DNA of 64,000 bases from Fodinibius saliphilus (GCF_005869845.1 NZ_VAWF01000001.1:1116001-1180000), one strand, 5' to 3'; positions 28,385-37,821 are shown, counted from the stretch's first letter. Notes: generated by a model not told the origin, from the sequence alone. Numbers and translations are program-made.

Positions 28385-29182
28385 ATGGTAACAAACACTA
28401 GCAAGCCACCATCAGAGTCACATTTTCGGAAGCAGGTGTTATTCTTGGTAGTGCTTCTTTCCGGAAGCTTTCTGCTTACCACTACCATCTTTTGGGGATA
28501 TGAATTCGGCCAAGAAAATGTGCAGAATTTTGGTGATGTAGTTTGGTGGTGGTTTGTAACATCCGCTACGGTAGGCTATGGTGATATCGTGCCTTATACT
28601 ACAGCAGGACGTATAGCTGGGGTAGTGGCAATTATTATTGGATTATTTGGATATACGCATGTAATAGGTCTCATACTACAGTTTATACAACATAAATTTT
28701 CGGAGGAAGAGCAGGGGCGGGGTTCCGTTAAGTATACAGGTCATGTTGTTATTTGTGAATACACGGCCTTTGCCGATGAACTCATCCAAGAGATAAAGGA
28801 AAAGCAGCTATTTAATAACCGAGAATTAGTTATTATTGGCGCATTGGTCAGCAGAACTCCCTACAGAGAACACTCCTTTATTCATGGCGAACCTATCAGT
28901 CCACAAGTGCTGCAACGAGCCAATATTAGTAAAGCAGATACCATTTTCGCGTTTCCCAATCACCGCTTTAGCGATCCGGATACCAAAACCTTACATGTTG
29001 TGAGCCGAATAACAGAGCTAAACAGCGATGCCTCTATATTTGTAGAGCTTCACAACGAAAAACATCCACTTCTCAAAGAGTTAGCCGGGAGCATTACGGT
29101 TCTGAAAAGTTCAGAAATGCTCCATAATGCAATCCAGCATAACCATATTGATATAACAAATTATTTAGAAGCGAAGGAGTAA
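28385..29182 (+). CDS. Two-helix potassium channel with RCK-like domain
   Basis: Inner-membrane ion channel subunit of 265 residues. Helix 1 is about residues 18-38, the pore helix and K+ selectivity filter follow (SATVGYGDIVPYT, near residue 62-74), and helix 2 is about 78-102 (IAGVVAIIIGLFGYTHVIGL). From about 115 a TrkA-N/RCK-like cytoplasmic domain begins (GHVVICEYTAFADELIQEIK), but its nucleotide-binding Gly-x-Gly-x-x-Gly motif is absent. The last 18 bases overlap the end of the convergent DUF5723 gene. Transport of K+ is likely from the filter; gating ligand is unclear. Confidence 0.88.
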   Translation: MVTNTSKPPSESHFRKQVLFLVVLLSGSFLLTTTIFWGYEFGQENVQNFGDVVWWWFVTSATVGYGDIVPYTTAGRIAGVVAIIIGLFGYTHVIGLILQFIQHKFSEEEQGRGSVKYTGHVVICEYTAFADELIQEIKEKQLFNNRELVIIGALVSRTPYREHSFIHGEPISPQVLQRANISKADTIFAFPNHRFSDPDTKTLHVVSRITELNSDASIFVELHNEKHPLLKELAGSITVLKSSEMLHNAIQHNHIDITNYLEAKE

Positions 29183-30658
29183 ACCACTCCAGGCAGCACC
29201 GTAACTTGCTCCCCTGTTTTCGGAATTAGGTACCAACAAAGCTCCCACCGAAAACTCAAAATTTCTAAACTCTAATCCAGTACCGGCTGTTATACTTGAA
29301 GAGGTAGCCCCTCCTGTTCGATATCCGGCACGAAGCGGAATGATATTGAAGAAATCGTATTCGACCCCAAAACCCATTGCTACACGTCGACTATTCATTC
29401 CAGCCTCATTCATTCCTTTTGTAAAGTCCAGTGCTACTGCCAGCTTGCCAAGTTGCAGTTGTGATCCTAAATGTACTTTAGCTGGTAATTTTCTAACAAT
29501 TTTATCTTCTGTGCCGGCCTCATAATTCAGAAATATATCATTCGCCACGCTATCTTTATAAGCATCATCAAAACCATCCTGAAGGTCAACACCGTCCCAG
29601 ACAAATTCGGAGTTGTTTGAGAACGTACCCGCATTGTTATCATAAGTAATTGATCCCAGATCTGTTGCAGACAAAGCCACCCGGAGTTTCTTTGGGCCTT
29701 TTATCCAAGAAAAGAACGCTTCGAGGGGGCCTGCGAGATCCATTTCAATAGTACCTCCAAGATCTATTCCAAAACCACTCCCCTGTACTTGCGAGAAGTC
29801 TTCTCCATCAGGTTCAACAAAATCTCCAATTGAGCCATCAAAGTTATCATTTTTGCTGGCACTGCTAAACTCTTTGAACTGATCAGTTACTGACCCTACC
29901 GTTTTAAAAGTGTAATTAAAATCGTGGGTTATTTTATCGGAGGCTACGTGTAGTGTTGAGTTAAAATCGATTCCCGTGGTAGCATGAGGTACAATATATT
30001 TTGGTGCAACTCCGGCATAAAGCTTCACATTCTCACCAATGCCAAATAGGGACGGCAGTTCCAATATTTTCCGAGAATAACCTGCTGAAATTTCACTGAA
30101 TGCTACTGCTTCACTGCTAAAATTAACCGGTTTAGGTGTTCCAAAACGTTCTTTGTCAACTCCACTTAAAAATACCTCGGCATATCCCCTGTTAATAGAA
30201 CTATTAATGAGCGTTCTATTACGCAAAGCCAAACTAAAGCTGCTGTTTTTACCCCGCCAGGAACCACCCAGTGGAATAAGATCTAACTCAAACCCCAGTC
30301 GTCTGTAATTGGTGGGTTCTGAACCGAAAAAATCATTGAGAGCCTTATCAACATTCACAACTTGTCCCGTCGTGAAATGCTTATTATAGGCTGCTATATT
30401 CAGAAGTGAGCCCCCTGTAGTTGCAGAAACCCCTCCAAGTAATCCAATACTTGTACTGGGTTTGGTTTCACTATTCAACATTAAGTTGGCCGGATTAATG
30501 AAGTTAGCATGATAGGTATCCATATAAGCGGCACCGGTTCCTCCCATACCTAACGTAGCAGATGAAAAATGGCCTGATTGCGCCCATACCATATTACTCA
30601 AGCTGCCAAGAAACATAACAGCGACTAAAAGACTCAAATATCGTTTAACAAAATTCAT
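29165..30658 (-). CDS. Outer-membrane barrel protein, DUF5723-like
   Basis: A 497-residue protein with a Sec signal ending in VWAQ, followed by a start typical of DUF5723/PorV-like proteins (GHFSSATLGMGGTGAAYMDT, then HANFINPANLMLN). The rest is rich in alternating hydrophobic strands with many aromatic ends and finishes in a barrel-like last strand (AAWSGLLLRF, terminal Phe). It is encoded 18 bases after the large lipoprotein gene and is probably made with it as a surface pair. Function is unknown; an outer-membrane channel or assembly role is a guess. Confidence 0.8.
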   Translation of the reverse strand: MNFVKRYLSLLVAVMFLGSLSNMVWAQSGHFSSATLGMGGTGAAYMDTYHANFINPANLMLNSETKPSTSIGLLGGVSATTGGSLLNIAAYNKHFTTGQVVNVDKALNDFFGSEPTNYRRLGFELDLIPLGGSWRGKNSSFSLALRNRTLINSSINRGYAEVFLSGVDKERFGTPKPVNFSSEAVAFSEISAGYSRKILELPSLFGIGENVKLYAGVAPKYIVPHATTGIDFNSTLHVASDKITHDFNYTFKTVGSVTDQFKEFSSASKNDNFDGSIGDFVEPDGEDFSQVQGSGFGIDLGGTIEMDLAGPLEAFFSWIKGPKKLRVALSATDLGSITYDNNAGTFSNNSEFVWDGVDLQDGFDDAYKDSVANDIFLNYEAGTEDKIVRKLPAKVHLGSQLQLGKLAVALDFTKGMNEAGMNSRRVAMGFGVEYDFFNIIPLRAGYRTGGATSSSITAGTGLEFRNFEFSVGALLVPNSENRGASYGAAWSGLLLRF

Positions 30659-30676
30659 AATAATCTACCCTATCTT

Positions 30677-32908
30677 TTAATTTACTGTTGATGTTAATGA
30701 CACATTCATATCCATCCGGATGCTGATCGCATCATCCTCTCGAAGTTTCACAACATTTTGCTGAGGTGTATTAACTGACATGTTGATTTGAAGATCTCTG
30801 GCATTATGAAGCGTTGTTAGCTCACTCTCAGTAAAACTGATCTCCGTACTGCCTTGGGCTTCACCGTCATCTCCGACAAAACCATCAGAACCTGTACTGG
30901 CAGCACTCACTGCTATATCACTTTTACTTACCACCGTATTTCCGTTTTCATCAACAAATACAAGCGACATATCTAAACTAAGCGGCAAACCGTTTGTATA
31001 ATTGAGTGTAAGAGTAGCCTCTTTAAGTTGCTGGTCTTCATCCTCTCCAGGCAAGTCGCTCAAATCTGCGGTCATAGTATCTTTAAAAGTAGCGTTATTG
31101 GCTGAAAAGCTAAATGGCAGCTCTACACCCAGCTTAGGGTCAAAAATTACGGGATTTACAATAGTCCCGGAGGTCTGATCTTCATTCACCTTTGCGACTC
31201 CTACAAATCGTATAGAAGTTGGGAGGTTACTGAAAAATGCAGAAGAATTGGTATTCGTTGAATTAAAGATATTACTACCCGTTTCGCCCTGTGTGGGATC
31301 GGGATTCGATGCCGTCTCAACAGAAAACTTAATAAGTTTGCTCTCATCCAAAGATACCCCATTAGCCGATAACTCTGGGGGTGCTTCACCAGCCTGAACT
31401 TCGTTAACGGAACCATTATTACCCGTTAAATAAACCGTATTACCATCGGCATCAGTACCGGCAATAGCTGCATAAATAGTGGTATTAACTCCGAGATTCG
31501 TGTTATAAAGGGCACTCAATATGGGATTATCAAAGGTAATATCCGATACCCGCTCGGACAAATCACTAATCCCATCAATCTGGGTCAACTCTGCCTCATT
31601 ATCATCAAACACATCGAGTTTACCGTCAGTATTTGCATCGGTATTCAGTAATACCTGTCGGGGCGATACATACCCCTTAGCTTTTTTTATGGTAAGGTTA
31701 TTCAAGCCAATACTCGCATCCAGCTGATCTGTGGCATTAATGGTTCGATACGAATCTCCGGATTGAAATCCATCCTGCACGTTCTCTGTCGTTGCATTAA
31801 CGGTATATGTGATGGTACTGCTTGTTACCCGATAATCTGCCAGCGACAATGAAGTGGAAAACTGTCCGCCGTTGGCACTTCGCGGTATCGCCCCGGAACT
31901 TGTTACATCTAATTGTAAAGCATTGCCGTTGGCATCTTCCAGACCCGTAAAGTTAATCGTCAATGAGGGCACACTCACATCAATACCGTTCGTAATATCA
32001 ATATTGAGATCCCCGCTTTTGAGCTCAACAAAATCACCGGTGTTTTGAAATTTAAAATCACTTTCGTCAATAGTTGAAGAACCGTTGCTGTTAAACGATT
32101 GTGCCTCGGGGGCTGCGGTTAATTGTGAGGCCGTTAGATTTTGTCCTTTCACATCCTCAACCACAAGATTTTGGGGATCAGCTTGCATCTTTTGGTTATC
32201 CCAGTTACCCGTTACTATCACACTTAAATCTGAGAGGGTTTCTCCAGAGGAAATGGAAATTGAGGTAGTTTCAGTAGCTCCGTGATTAAAATTATCGGGA
32301 TCATTATCGGTACCAATAGTTGCCGTACCAACCGAAGTACCGCTAGAATTCAATTCAATATTGACGACATCAAAATCAAAGCCGAGGTTATTTGTCACGG
32401 TAAGCACCAGAGAACCATTACTGCTTATGGTAGCACTCTTAAAGAACTCTGTAGCAAGTGAGATCTCAACCGGATTAGGCGTAGAACCTGCCGGCAGGTT
32501 ATCATCCTTCTGTAGCCCCGATTGACCGGTAATATCATTAATTGAAGCTGTTCCTACATTACCTGAAGAGTTAAAGTTTGCAATCTCTATATCTCCTACC
32601 GTTGCATTCACCGTTGTAGTAGGTGCTTGCACCGTTGGCACCGCATCATTCAGGTCTCCGAAATTAAATTGCTCTTCTTTGGTAATACGAACCAAACCAT
32701 CAGCATCAGATGTGAAAATATTATCAAAATCTTCTTTTGTGCTATCAATTAGTGCATCCTCTCCTCCTAAAAACACATAACTTTTTTCTAACGATAGTGG
32801 AGCTTCTACACTATGGTTTAGTTTAAAGTCGGGAGATTCAGGGCGCTCACATGCCCAAAAAGAAATTGCTAATAATAGCCATATCCCTGTAGAAATAACT
32901 TTCTTCAT
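30677..32908 (-). CDS. Large surface lipoprotein of unknown function
   Basis: A 743-residue lipoprotein: signal peptide and lipobox (LAISFWAC, then ERPESPDF). The mature part is Asn/Thr/Ser/Asp-rich and beta-strand-like, with Ig-like stretches such as EFFKSATISSNGSLVLTVTN and PSLTINFTGLEDANGNALQL, suggesting several beta-sandwich units. I do not recognise the family. It forms a two-gene unit with the DUF5723-like barrel protein 18 bases downstream, so the pair may form an outer-membrane complex. The 346 bases upstream (32909-33254) hold no gene; I see no clear promoter there. Confidence 0.75.
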   Translation of the reverse strand: MKKVISTGIWLLLAISFWACERPESPDFKLNHSVEAPLSLEKSYVFLGGEDALIDSTKEDFDNIFTSDADGLVRITKEEQFNFGDLNDAVPTVQAPTTTVNATVGDIEIANFNSSGNVGTASINDITGQSGLQKDDNLPAGSTPNPVEISLATEFFKSATISSNGSLVLTVTNNLGFDFDVVNIELNSSGTSVGTATIGTDNDPDNFNHGATETTSISISSGETLSDLSVIVTGNWDNQKMQADPQNLVVEDVKGQNLTASQLTAAPEAQSFNSNGSSTIDESDFKFQNTGDFVELKSGDLNIDITNGIDVSVPSLTINFTGLEDANGNALQLDVTSSGAIPRSANGGQFSTSLSLADYRVTSSTITYTVNATTENVQDGFQSGDSYRTINATDQLDASIGLNNLTIKKAKGYVSPRQVLLNTDANTDGKLDVFDDNEAELTQIDGISDLSERVSDITFDNPILSALYNTNLGVNTTIYAAIAGTDADGNTVYLTGNNGSVNEVQAGEAPPELSANGVSLDESKLIKFSVETASNPDPTQGETGSNIFNSTNTNSSAFFSNLPTSIRFVGVAKVNEDQTSGTIVNPVIFDPKLGVELPFSFSANNATFKDTMTADLSDLPGEDEDQQLKEATLTLNYTNGLPLSLDMSLVFVDENGNTVVSKSDIAVSAASTGSDGFVGDDGEAQGSTEISFTESELTTLHNARDLQINMSVNTPQQNVVKLREDDAISIRMDMNVSLTSTVN

Positions 32909-33254
32909 ATTACTGTACCCTGATTTTTATTGATAATGGAAAATCTTATCCTGTTTTTTGCGTGTAGTTATTGAGAAAGGAACTTGCCCCTCTAGTACAA
33001 ACCACAAATGAAGTATCGACGATATTCTAAAAAAGTTAACGTAAAGAGATTAGCAGTTTTTTAAAAAAATCACCTGATTGGTAATCTAAGCTCTGAAACC
33101 TGTACGCCATATCCTTTTTTTTAGCCTTCAATTTACAAATAAAAAAGTAAGTTTTGCGAAAATAAATAGAAAAATCGGTATTAGGTTGTTTTAATAAATA
33201 ATGAACCATTATTTTGCCCGGCATATAAAAGTAGTAACTCTAGCGAATCTGTTT

Positions 33255-35039
33255 TTAGAAATTCCCTATCTTCAATTCCGGATATTCGAACAAAGAACTA
33301 CTTGTACCTTTCACCTGTTCTCGCTTAAAATATAGCTCAAAAGATGTTTTGCCATCTTCCCCGGAAGTAACCTTAAATGTACCTATAAGTTGTTTTTTTA
33401 AAGTCTGGATCAGTTGGTCACTAATAGAGCTTGCTCTATTTCCATTCATATAATTGGGCTTTCCATTGCTCTTATCAGTTATTCTCAGAATAACATTTTG
33501 TCCTTCAATACTGAGTTCAATCGCCAAATACACTTCTTTTCCCTGTTCTGTATTATCATTAATTATATTTGTTACAACTTCATTAATAATAAGCGAACAC
33601 GGTAAGGCTTGGTTAATATTCAGCCCCAATTTATTTACATTTAACTCTACCTCTACTTTCTCCTCAAATGTTGCAGTAATCGTATTAACTAGACCGGTGA
33701 TATTATTCCCAAATTCAATTTGTGAAACGTCCTGCTCTTGATATAAGATCTCATGAATAAAAGCCATGGTCTTAATTCGAGATAAGTTCTTGTTAAGTCT
33801 TTCCTGAAGCCGGGAATCCTCACTATCAAATACTTCCAGTTCCATAATAGCAGAAATAACGGCCAGGTTATTTTTAACACGATAGTGAATTTCGGAAAGA
33901 AGTACCTCTTTTTGTTTAAGAGATTTCTTAAGCATTTTTTCCATCTCCCTTTGCTTGGTGATATCAGTAGACATACTAAAGAGATAGTTCTCATATCCCT
34001 CAATATTGTTTAATTGCAGTTTTGTAGATAAATAAGTACGAGTACCTCCATTTACTTTCACTTCTTCCCGAATATTGCACATCTGCCCCGTTTGGCGAAC
34101 CTGCCGATCGGTCTTACGCATTAATTCAATATCATAGTCTCGCAACACTTCTGAATCTTTTTTGCCTATAATTTCATCATGATCCAAGCCGTGAAGTTGC
34201 AAAAAAGCCTTATTGGCAAACCTAAATCTGTTCTCATTATCTTTGATATACATTAGCGAAGGCGATTGATCAATCACTGCTTCCAGAATTTGACGGTGAT
34301 GGGCAGCCTCTTTCTCGGCCTCTACAAGATTTGACAAATTGAGTCCAATCCCCATCCCAAAAACTCGGTCTTCATGCTTTACTTTTACGGCTCTAAACAG
34401 AATAGGAATCTTCTCGCCTGACTTTGATGATAATTGGGTTTTCAGTTCGGCCTCTCCCTCTTTATACATCTTATTTATAGCTTGAATAACTTCGGACTCT
34501 TCCTCCTCTGCAAAAAAATCAGTTGTTTTCATACTTGATATCTCATCATATGAATAGCCGGTAGTATTCTCCACATAGCTGTTCCATTGTTTTAGATTAC
34601 CTTCTTCATCAAAAAGGTAAAACAGGGCCGGTAGATTGTCTTGCAGACAGGTCAATATCCTTTGAAATACTTGGTCGCGGAACTCCTTTTGCCCCAGTAG
34701 AGTCACATCTTGTACTATTGCCAATACCTGTTTTTTGTTTTCATGCGAAACCGTCTGTGTCAAAATATCAACCAGAATGGATTTACCCTCACACGTTTTA
34801 TGCTCCCAAAAATGGGCGTTGTACTTTTCCTGTTGACGTTCAAGTCGTTTCAGAGGTTCGGGTATCGCTTCCTCCGTTTCCAAGTCAGTGAGAGCTAAAG
34901 AAAGTAGTTCCTCACGATCATATCCATACAACTCACATGCTTCCTTATTAACCTCTATAATAGATTGGTTATCCTCATTGTAGATAACCATAGGAATGGA
35001 ATTCTCTTCAAAATCTAGAGGAATCTTAGATAACGTCAT
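33255..35039 (-). CDS. PAS-domain histidine kinase (HisKA_2), degenerate ATP site
   Basis: Sensor protein of 594 residues from the chosen ATG (a longer ATG at 35090 adds 17 residues that precede the PAS start). Three PAS domains follow in order (about 10-125, 135-255, 265-380), with SIPMVIYNEDNQSIIEVNKE in the first and PSLMYIKDNENRFRFANKAF in the third. The HisKA_2 box carries the phospho-acceptor His (LLSEIHYRVKNNLAVISAIM, His near 386). The ATPase N box is recognisable (SLIINEVVTNIIND), but the usual D-x-G-x-G (here TDKSNGKP) and the second Gly box (here ASSISDQL) are lost. No response regulator is adjacent and no membrane helix is seen. Confidence 0.83.
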   Translation of the reverse strand: MTLSKIPLDFEENSIPMVIYNEDNQSIIEVNKEACELYGYDREELLSLALTDLETEEAIPEPLKRLERQQEKYNAHFWEHKTCEGKSILVDILTQTVSHENKKQVLAIVQDVTLLGQKEFRDQVFQRILTCLQDNLPALFYLFDEEGNLKQWNSYVENTTGYSYDEISSMKTTDFFAEEEESEVIQAINKMYKEGEAELKTQLSSKSGEKIPILFRAVKVKHEDRVFGMGIGLNLSNLVEAEKEAAHHRQILEAVIDQSPSLMYIKDNENRFRFANKAFLQLHGLDHDEIIGKKDSEVLRDYDIELMRKTDRQVRQTGQMCNIREEVKVNGGTRTYLSTKLQLNNIEGYENYLFSMSTDITKQREMEKMLKKSLKQKEVLLSEIHYRVKNNLAVISAIMELEVFDSEDSRLQERLNKNLSRIKTMAFIHEILYQEQDVSQIEFGNNITGLVNTITATFEEKVEVELNVNKLGLNINQALPCSLIINEVVTNIINDNTEQGKEVYLAIELSIEGQNVILRITDKSNGKPNYMNGNRASSISDQLIQTLKKQLIGTFKVTSGEDGKTSFELYFKREQVKGTSSSLFEYPELKIGNF

Positions 35040-35288
35040 ACAACACTTACCTGCATTATATATCGCTAAATTGAATAGTCGCCACTGCAAGTGTTTAATA
35101 TATCTACCGAGACCTGTTACAGTGGACTCTTAAAATATTTTAATCTTTGTTATATCATATTTAAAAAGCGGTAATGTTCTGCATTGAACCAAACAGATTC
35201 CCCTTGAATTTAATTCAGACTCCTCATTTCGAAAAATGATACCCCATATTATTGTCTTGAAACCCGAAGTACCATACCTATGTAATGC

Positions 35289-35927
35289 TTAAAAGGCATT
35301 TTTAAGGATTTTAAGGTTAGCTCCAACAATAGCTTCGAGATTTTCAGTGATTTTTTGTGCCGGCCAATCCCACCAGGCAATTTCTTGCAACTGCGTAACA
35401 ATGGAAGGCTCGAAACGTTTTTTTTATTTCAGTAGCCGGGTTGCCGCCACAATACTGTAGGGGGCTACATCTTTGCTCACTACTGATTTGCTAGCCACTG
35501 CAGCACCATTGCCAATAGTTACTCCCGGCATGATAGTGGCATTGTAGCCAATCCACACGTCATTACCTACTACGGTATCCCCTTTATAGGGTAACTCTCC
35601 TTCTTTGGGCATCACCTTTTCCCACCCATTACCGAAAATTTGGAATGGGTAGGTTGAAAAGCCCGACATTTTGTGATTTGCGCCATTCATAATGAATTTC
35701 GTCTTGGCTGCTATAGCACAAAACTTGCCGATAATGAGCTTATCCCCAATAAATGGAAAGTGATATAACACATTATCTTCAAAGTTCTCTGGCCCTTCGG
35801 GATCATCATAATAGGTATAGTCGCCTACAATAATCTGTTCATTATTGATATAATTCTTCAAATATCCCACTTGTGGAAATCCTTCCATCGGTTCTTTAAC
35901 ATTGGGATCTGGTCCGTGTATACATTA
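35289..35927 (-). pseudogene. Decayed CatB/Vat-type O-acetyltransferase
   Basis: A left-handed beta-helix (hexapeptide) acetyltransferase of the xenobiotic acyltransferase group, broken near the C-terminus. The frame from 35888 reads MEGFPQVGYLKNYINNEQII, FCAIAAKTKFIMNGANHKM, GNDVWIGYNATIMPGVTIG and VVSKDVAPYSIV, then stops early. One missing base after PYSIV and one extra A in an eight-A run (35416-35423 on the plus strand) hide the expected GGNPATEIKK; after this the original frame resumes as RFEPSIVTQLQEIAWWDWPA and ends at 35289. The N-terminal HGPDPNVKEP is in frame but has no ATG. Restored length is about 213 residues, normal for the family. Confidence 0.8.
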
Positions 35928-35962
35928 CCTCGTAATTTTTTTCAGATATACTTAGAATACAA

Positions 35963-36276
35963 TTACTCCTCAAATTCCATCAACTCCACCGGTGCCCCTT
36001 CCACCTCAATAAAAGCAACGGTAAGCCCCTCAGAGGGTGAGTTGGGTTTAATAATCACATGCTCTCTTCTATAGCTTTTTGCAGATCATTTACCTCAAAA
36101 GCTACATGGGGCACCGTCTTCACCAATTCGGGATATGGGGCATCCTCCCAGTACCACTGCCACTGTATACCATAGAGATTATCCTCGTGATCAGAAACCG
36201 TCATCTTCAGATGCAGTAGGTCAATTTCGCCTTCAAAAGATTCTGTGGTTGGAATGCCAATATGATGGAAACGCAT
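35963..36276 (-). pseudogene. Frameshifted VOC (glyoxalase-like) protein
   Basis: Small vicinal-oxygen-chelate fold protein. From ATG at 36276 the frame reads MRFHHIGIPT, HLKMTVSDHEDNLYGIQWQW and KTVPHVAFEVNDLQKAIEES, then reaches a stop at 36055. In another frame the missing end continues directly as EHVIIKPNSPSEGLTVAFIE and VEGAPVELMEFEE, stopping at 35963. One indel near 36060 therefore breaks the gene. Restored length is about 104 residues. It lies next to the broken acetyltransferase on the same strand, with which it may once have formed an operon. Confidence 0.8.
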
Positions 36277-36692
36277 CGATGTGCTATTTTATGAAGGATA
36301 CAAACCGGAAAGCCCAGTCGTTTTAATGCACTAATAAAGAGCAATATTTAGGCTACAAAAGCAAGACCTACCTCCATCAATAAATATTTTATATCTGTGA
36401 GATGCTATTTCGAAACCTAAAACCTAACCTACGGCAGTTGCCCCTTTGGGGAGGGAATTTTTGAGTGCTTTTATCAGGGACCATAACATATCTAAGGAAG
36501 GGAAATAACCTTGCTTGCATCGATCTAAAGTTAAGCTCATTTTATTCAGCTTGGTACAATTAGTTGATTTAGATATCTCATTTTAAAAAAATCACCAAAT
36601 TTCATAGAAAGCTCATCAACACATACCGCTTTCTGGCTTTTTAGTTCTTTGTTCATTATTTAACAAATAAACTTCTTACATGTGCATATGCG
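36277..36692. other. Non-coding stretch after the decayed VOC gene
   Basis: About 415 bases without a supportable gene. A CCCC-TTT-GGGG hairpin near 36447 stands alone. I see no homology in any frame; it is probably further decayed sequence. Confidence 0.4.
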
Positions 36693-36700
36693 TAAGTTTG
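36693..36700 (+). promoter_or_regulatory. Possible -7 element for the small lipoprotein gene
   Basis: TAAGTTTG matches TAnnTTTG and lies 53 bases before the ATG at 36753. No TTG is found 20 bases upstream, so support is partial. Confidence 0.35.
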
Positions 36701-36752
36701 TCAGGCTTAATACTTAAATCTAAAATCAAATTATCAACGATAACCTAAGAAA

Positions 36753-37172
36753 ATGAAAAAACTACTATGGCTATTCATCCTTCCTCTTTTAATTATAGGC
36801 TGTGCTAAAGATTATTATACAAGTTACCAGTCAGCTTCAGAGGGTAAAGAATATGGGACGTTAATTGTAAAGTTTTCTAACCCTATAAAAAATGTGAACA
36901 TAACTGTTGACGGTAATCTTATCGCAGAAGATAAATTTACTGAAAGAGTTGAAGTTGCCAATATGCCTGTTGGCAAACATAAAGTTAAAGTTATAGCATC
37001 TAGCTGGGAGTTAAAGGATGATGTTAATAACGTAGAGGAAATGAATATACAGCCAAATAGTAAGCAAACAATGTTAGTGGAAGTTCCACCCAAAAGTACT
37101 GGGTATTGGATATATCAAACTGCTATATATACTGTGACATTTATTACCAGTTACTATCTATATGAATGGTAA
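36753..37172 (+). CDS. Small PEGA-like lipoprotein of unknown function
   Basis: A 139-residue lipoprotein: signal MKKLLWLFILPLLIIGC with a clear lipobox, then KDYYTSYQ. The mature part has the look of a PEGA-type beta domain (GTLIVKFSNPIKNVNITVDG, NMPVGKHKVKVIAS) and ends in a hydrophobic helix (IYQTAIYTVTFITSYYLYEW). It is AT-rich by eye compared with housekeeping neighbours and stands alone between decayed genes, so recent transfer is possible. I cannot assign a role. Confidence 0.7.
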   Translation: MKKLLWLFILPLLIIGCAKDYYTSYQSASEGKEYGTLIVKFSNPIKNVNITVDGNLIAEDKFTERVEVANMPVGKHKVKVIASSWELKDDVNNVEEMNIQPNSKQTMLVEVPPKSTGYWIYQTAIYTVTFITSYYLYEW

Positions 37173-37178
37173 GCGTAA

Positions 37179-37593
37179 CTCCTTAAAAATGGAATTGATC
37201 AATTCATCGGTGCACGGATAGACTTTTACCTCTCCTTCTTGTATCTCAATGGATATAAAATTCAAGAAACCTATGAACTAGAACTTGCAGACTTGGTCTC
37301 ATTCTTTTTGCTTTTTATCAAAAGATATTTCTAAAGAAGGTGTCACCAAATATTTAAAATAGAATATGATAGCAAGGTAGAAAAACGATTAACTCACTTC
37401 AGAAGGGAAAAGTTAAGACATCTGGGCTATCACCCCACACCTCCTTCCGGTCATACTACCAACCTAACACAGTTACTGCCACAAAGACGACTATTTCTTG
37501 CCTTATAAATTCTATGCGGATGTTTTCACGAATATCCTGAACGACTTGGGAATAAAATACTCCCTTTTATTCCTGTATGATAAAATTAAATAG
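37179..37593 (+). other. Possible remains of an unidentified gene
   Basis: A plus-strand frame from 37179 to a stop at 37508 reads protein-like (QFIGARIDFYLSFLYLNGYK, then ETYELELADLVSFF), interrupted by one TAA at 37332. Overlapping its end, a second frame reads DDYFLPYKFYADVFTNILND and LGIKYSLLFLYDKIK before TAG at 37591. The composition looks coding, but I recognise no family, so this may be chance. It lies between the small lipoprotein and the tRNA. Confidence 0.25.
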
Positions 37594-37625
37594 AGATAAG
37601 AATTCGGAGGAGGTGCAAAGAAACC

Positions 37626-37669
37626 AAGGCTTCACTAAACAAGCATCGATGCTTGCTCAACGAAACCTT
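37626..37669 (-). terminator. Two-part hairpin downstream of tRNA-Ser
   Basis: A perfect 16-base palindrome CAAGCATCGATGCTTG (37640-37655) is enclosed by an outer 8-base arm (AAGGCTTC and GAAACCTT, one mismatch). It starts 19 bases after the tRNA 3' end on the minus strand. No long T run follows, so it may be a processing or termination structure of the tRNA transcript. Confidence 0.4.
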
Positions 37670-37686
37670 GACATAATTGTATAGAT

Positions 37687-37775
<89 letters not shown>

Positions 37776-37787
37776 AAAGAAAGAACG

Positions 37788-37818
37788 CAAATATAGGCTA
37801 TTTTAGCTTTGATCGCAA
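37788..37818 (-). promoter_or_regulatory. Bacteroidota-type promoter of tRNA-Ser
   Basis: On the minus strand TTG (37816-37818) is followed after exactly 20 bases by TATATTTG (37788-37795), matching the TTTG / TAnnTTTG consensus of Bacteroidota primary sigma factors. The tRNA 5' end is 12 bases further, a suitable start distance. The same TTG-20-TAnnTTTG layout precedes rpsO and rimP. Confidence 0.7.
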
Positions 37819-37821
37819 TTC

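Noticed and set aside
35403-35460. Programmed frameshift at the eight-A run in the acetyltransferase
   Set aside because: Two shifts in opposite directions would be needed, and the first has no slippery sequence; decay or error is simpler.
37626-37669. Integron attC site beside tRNA-Ser
   Set aside because: The palindrome is paired, but no attC core sites or cassette pattern are present and no integrase is nearby.
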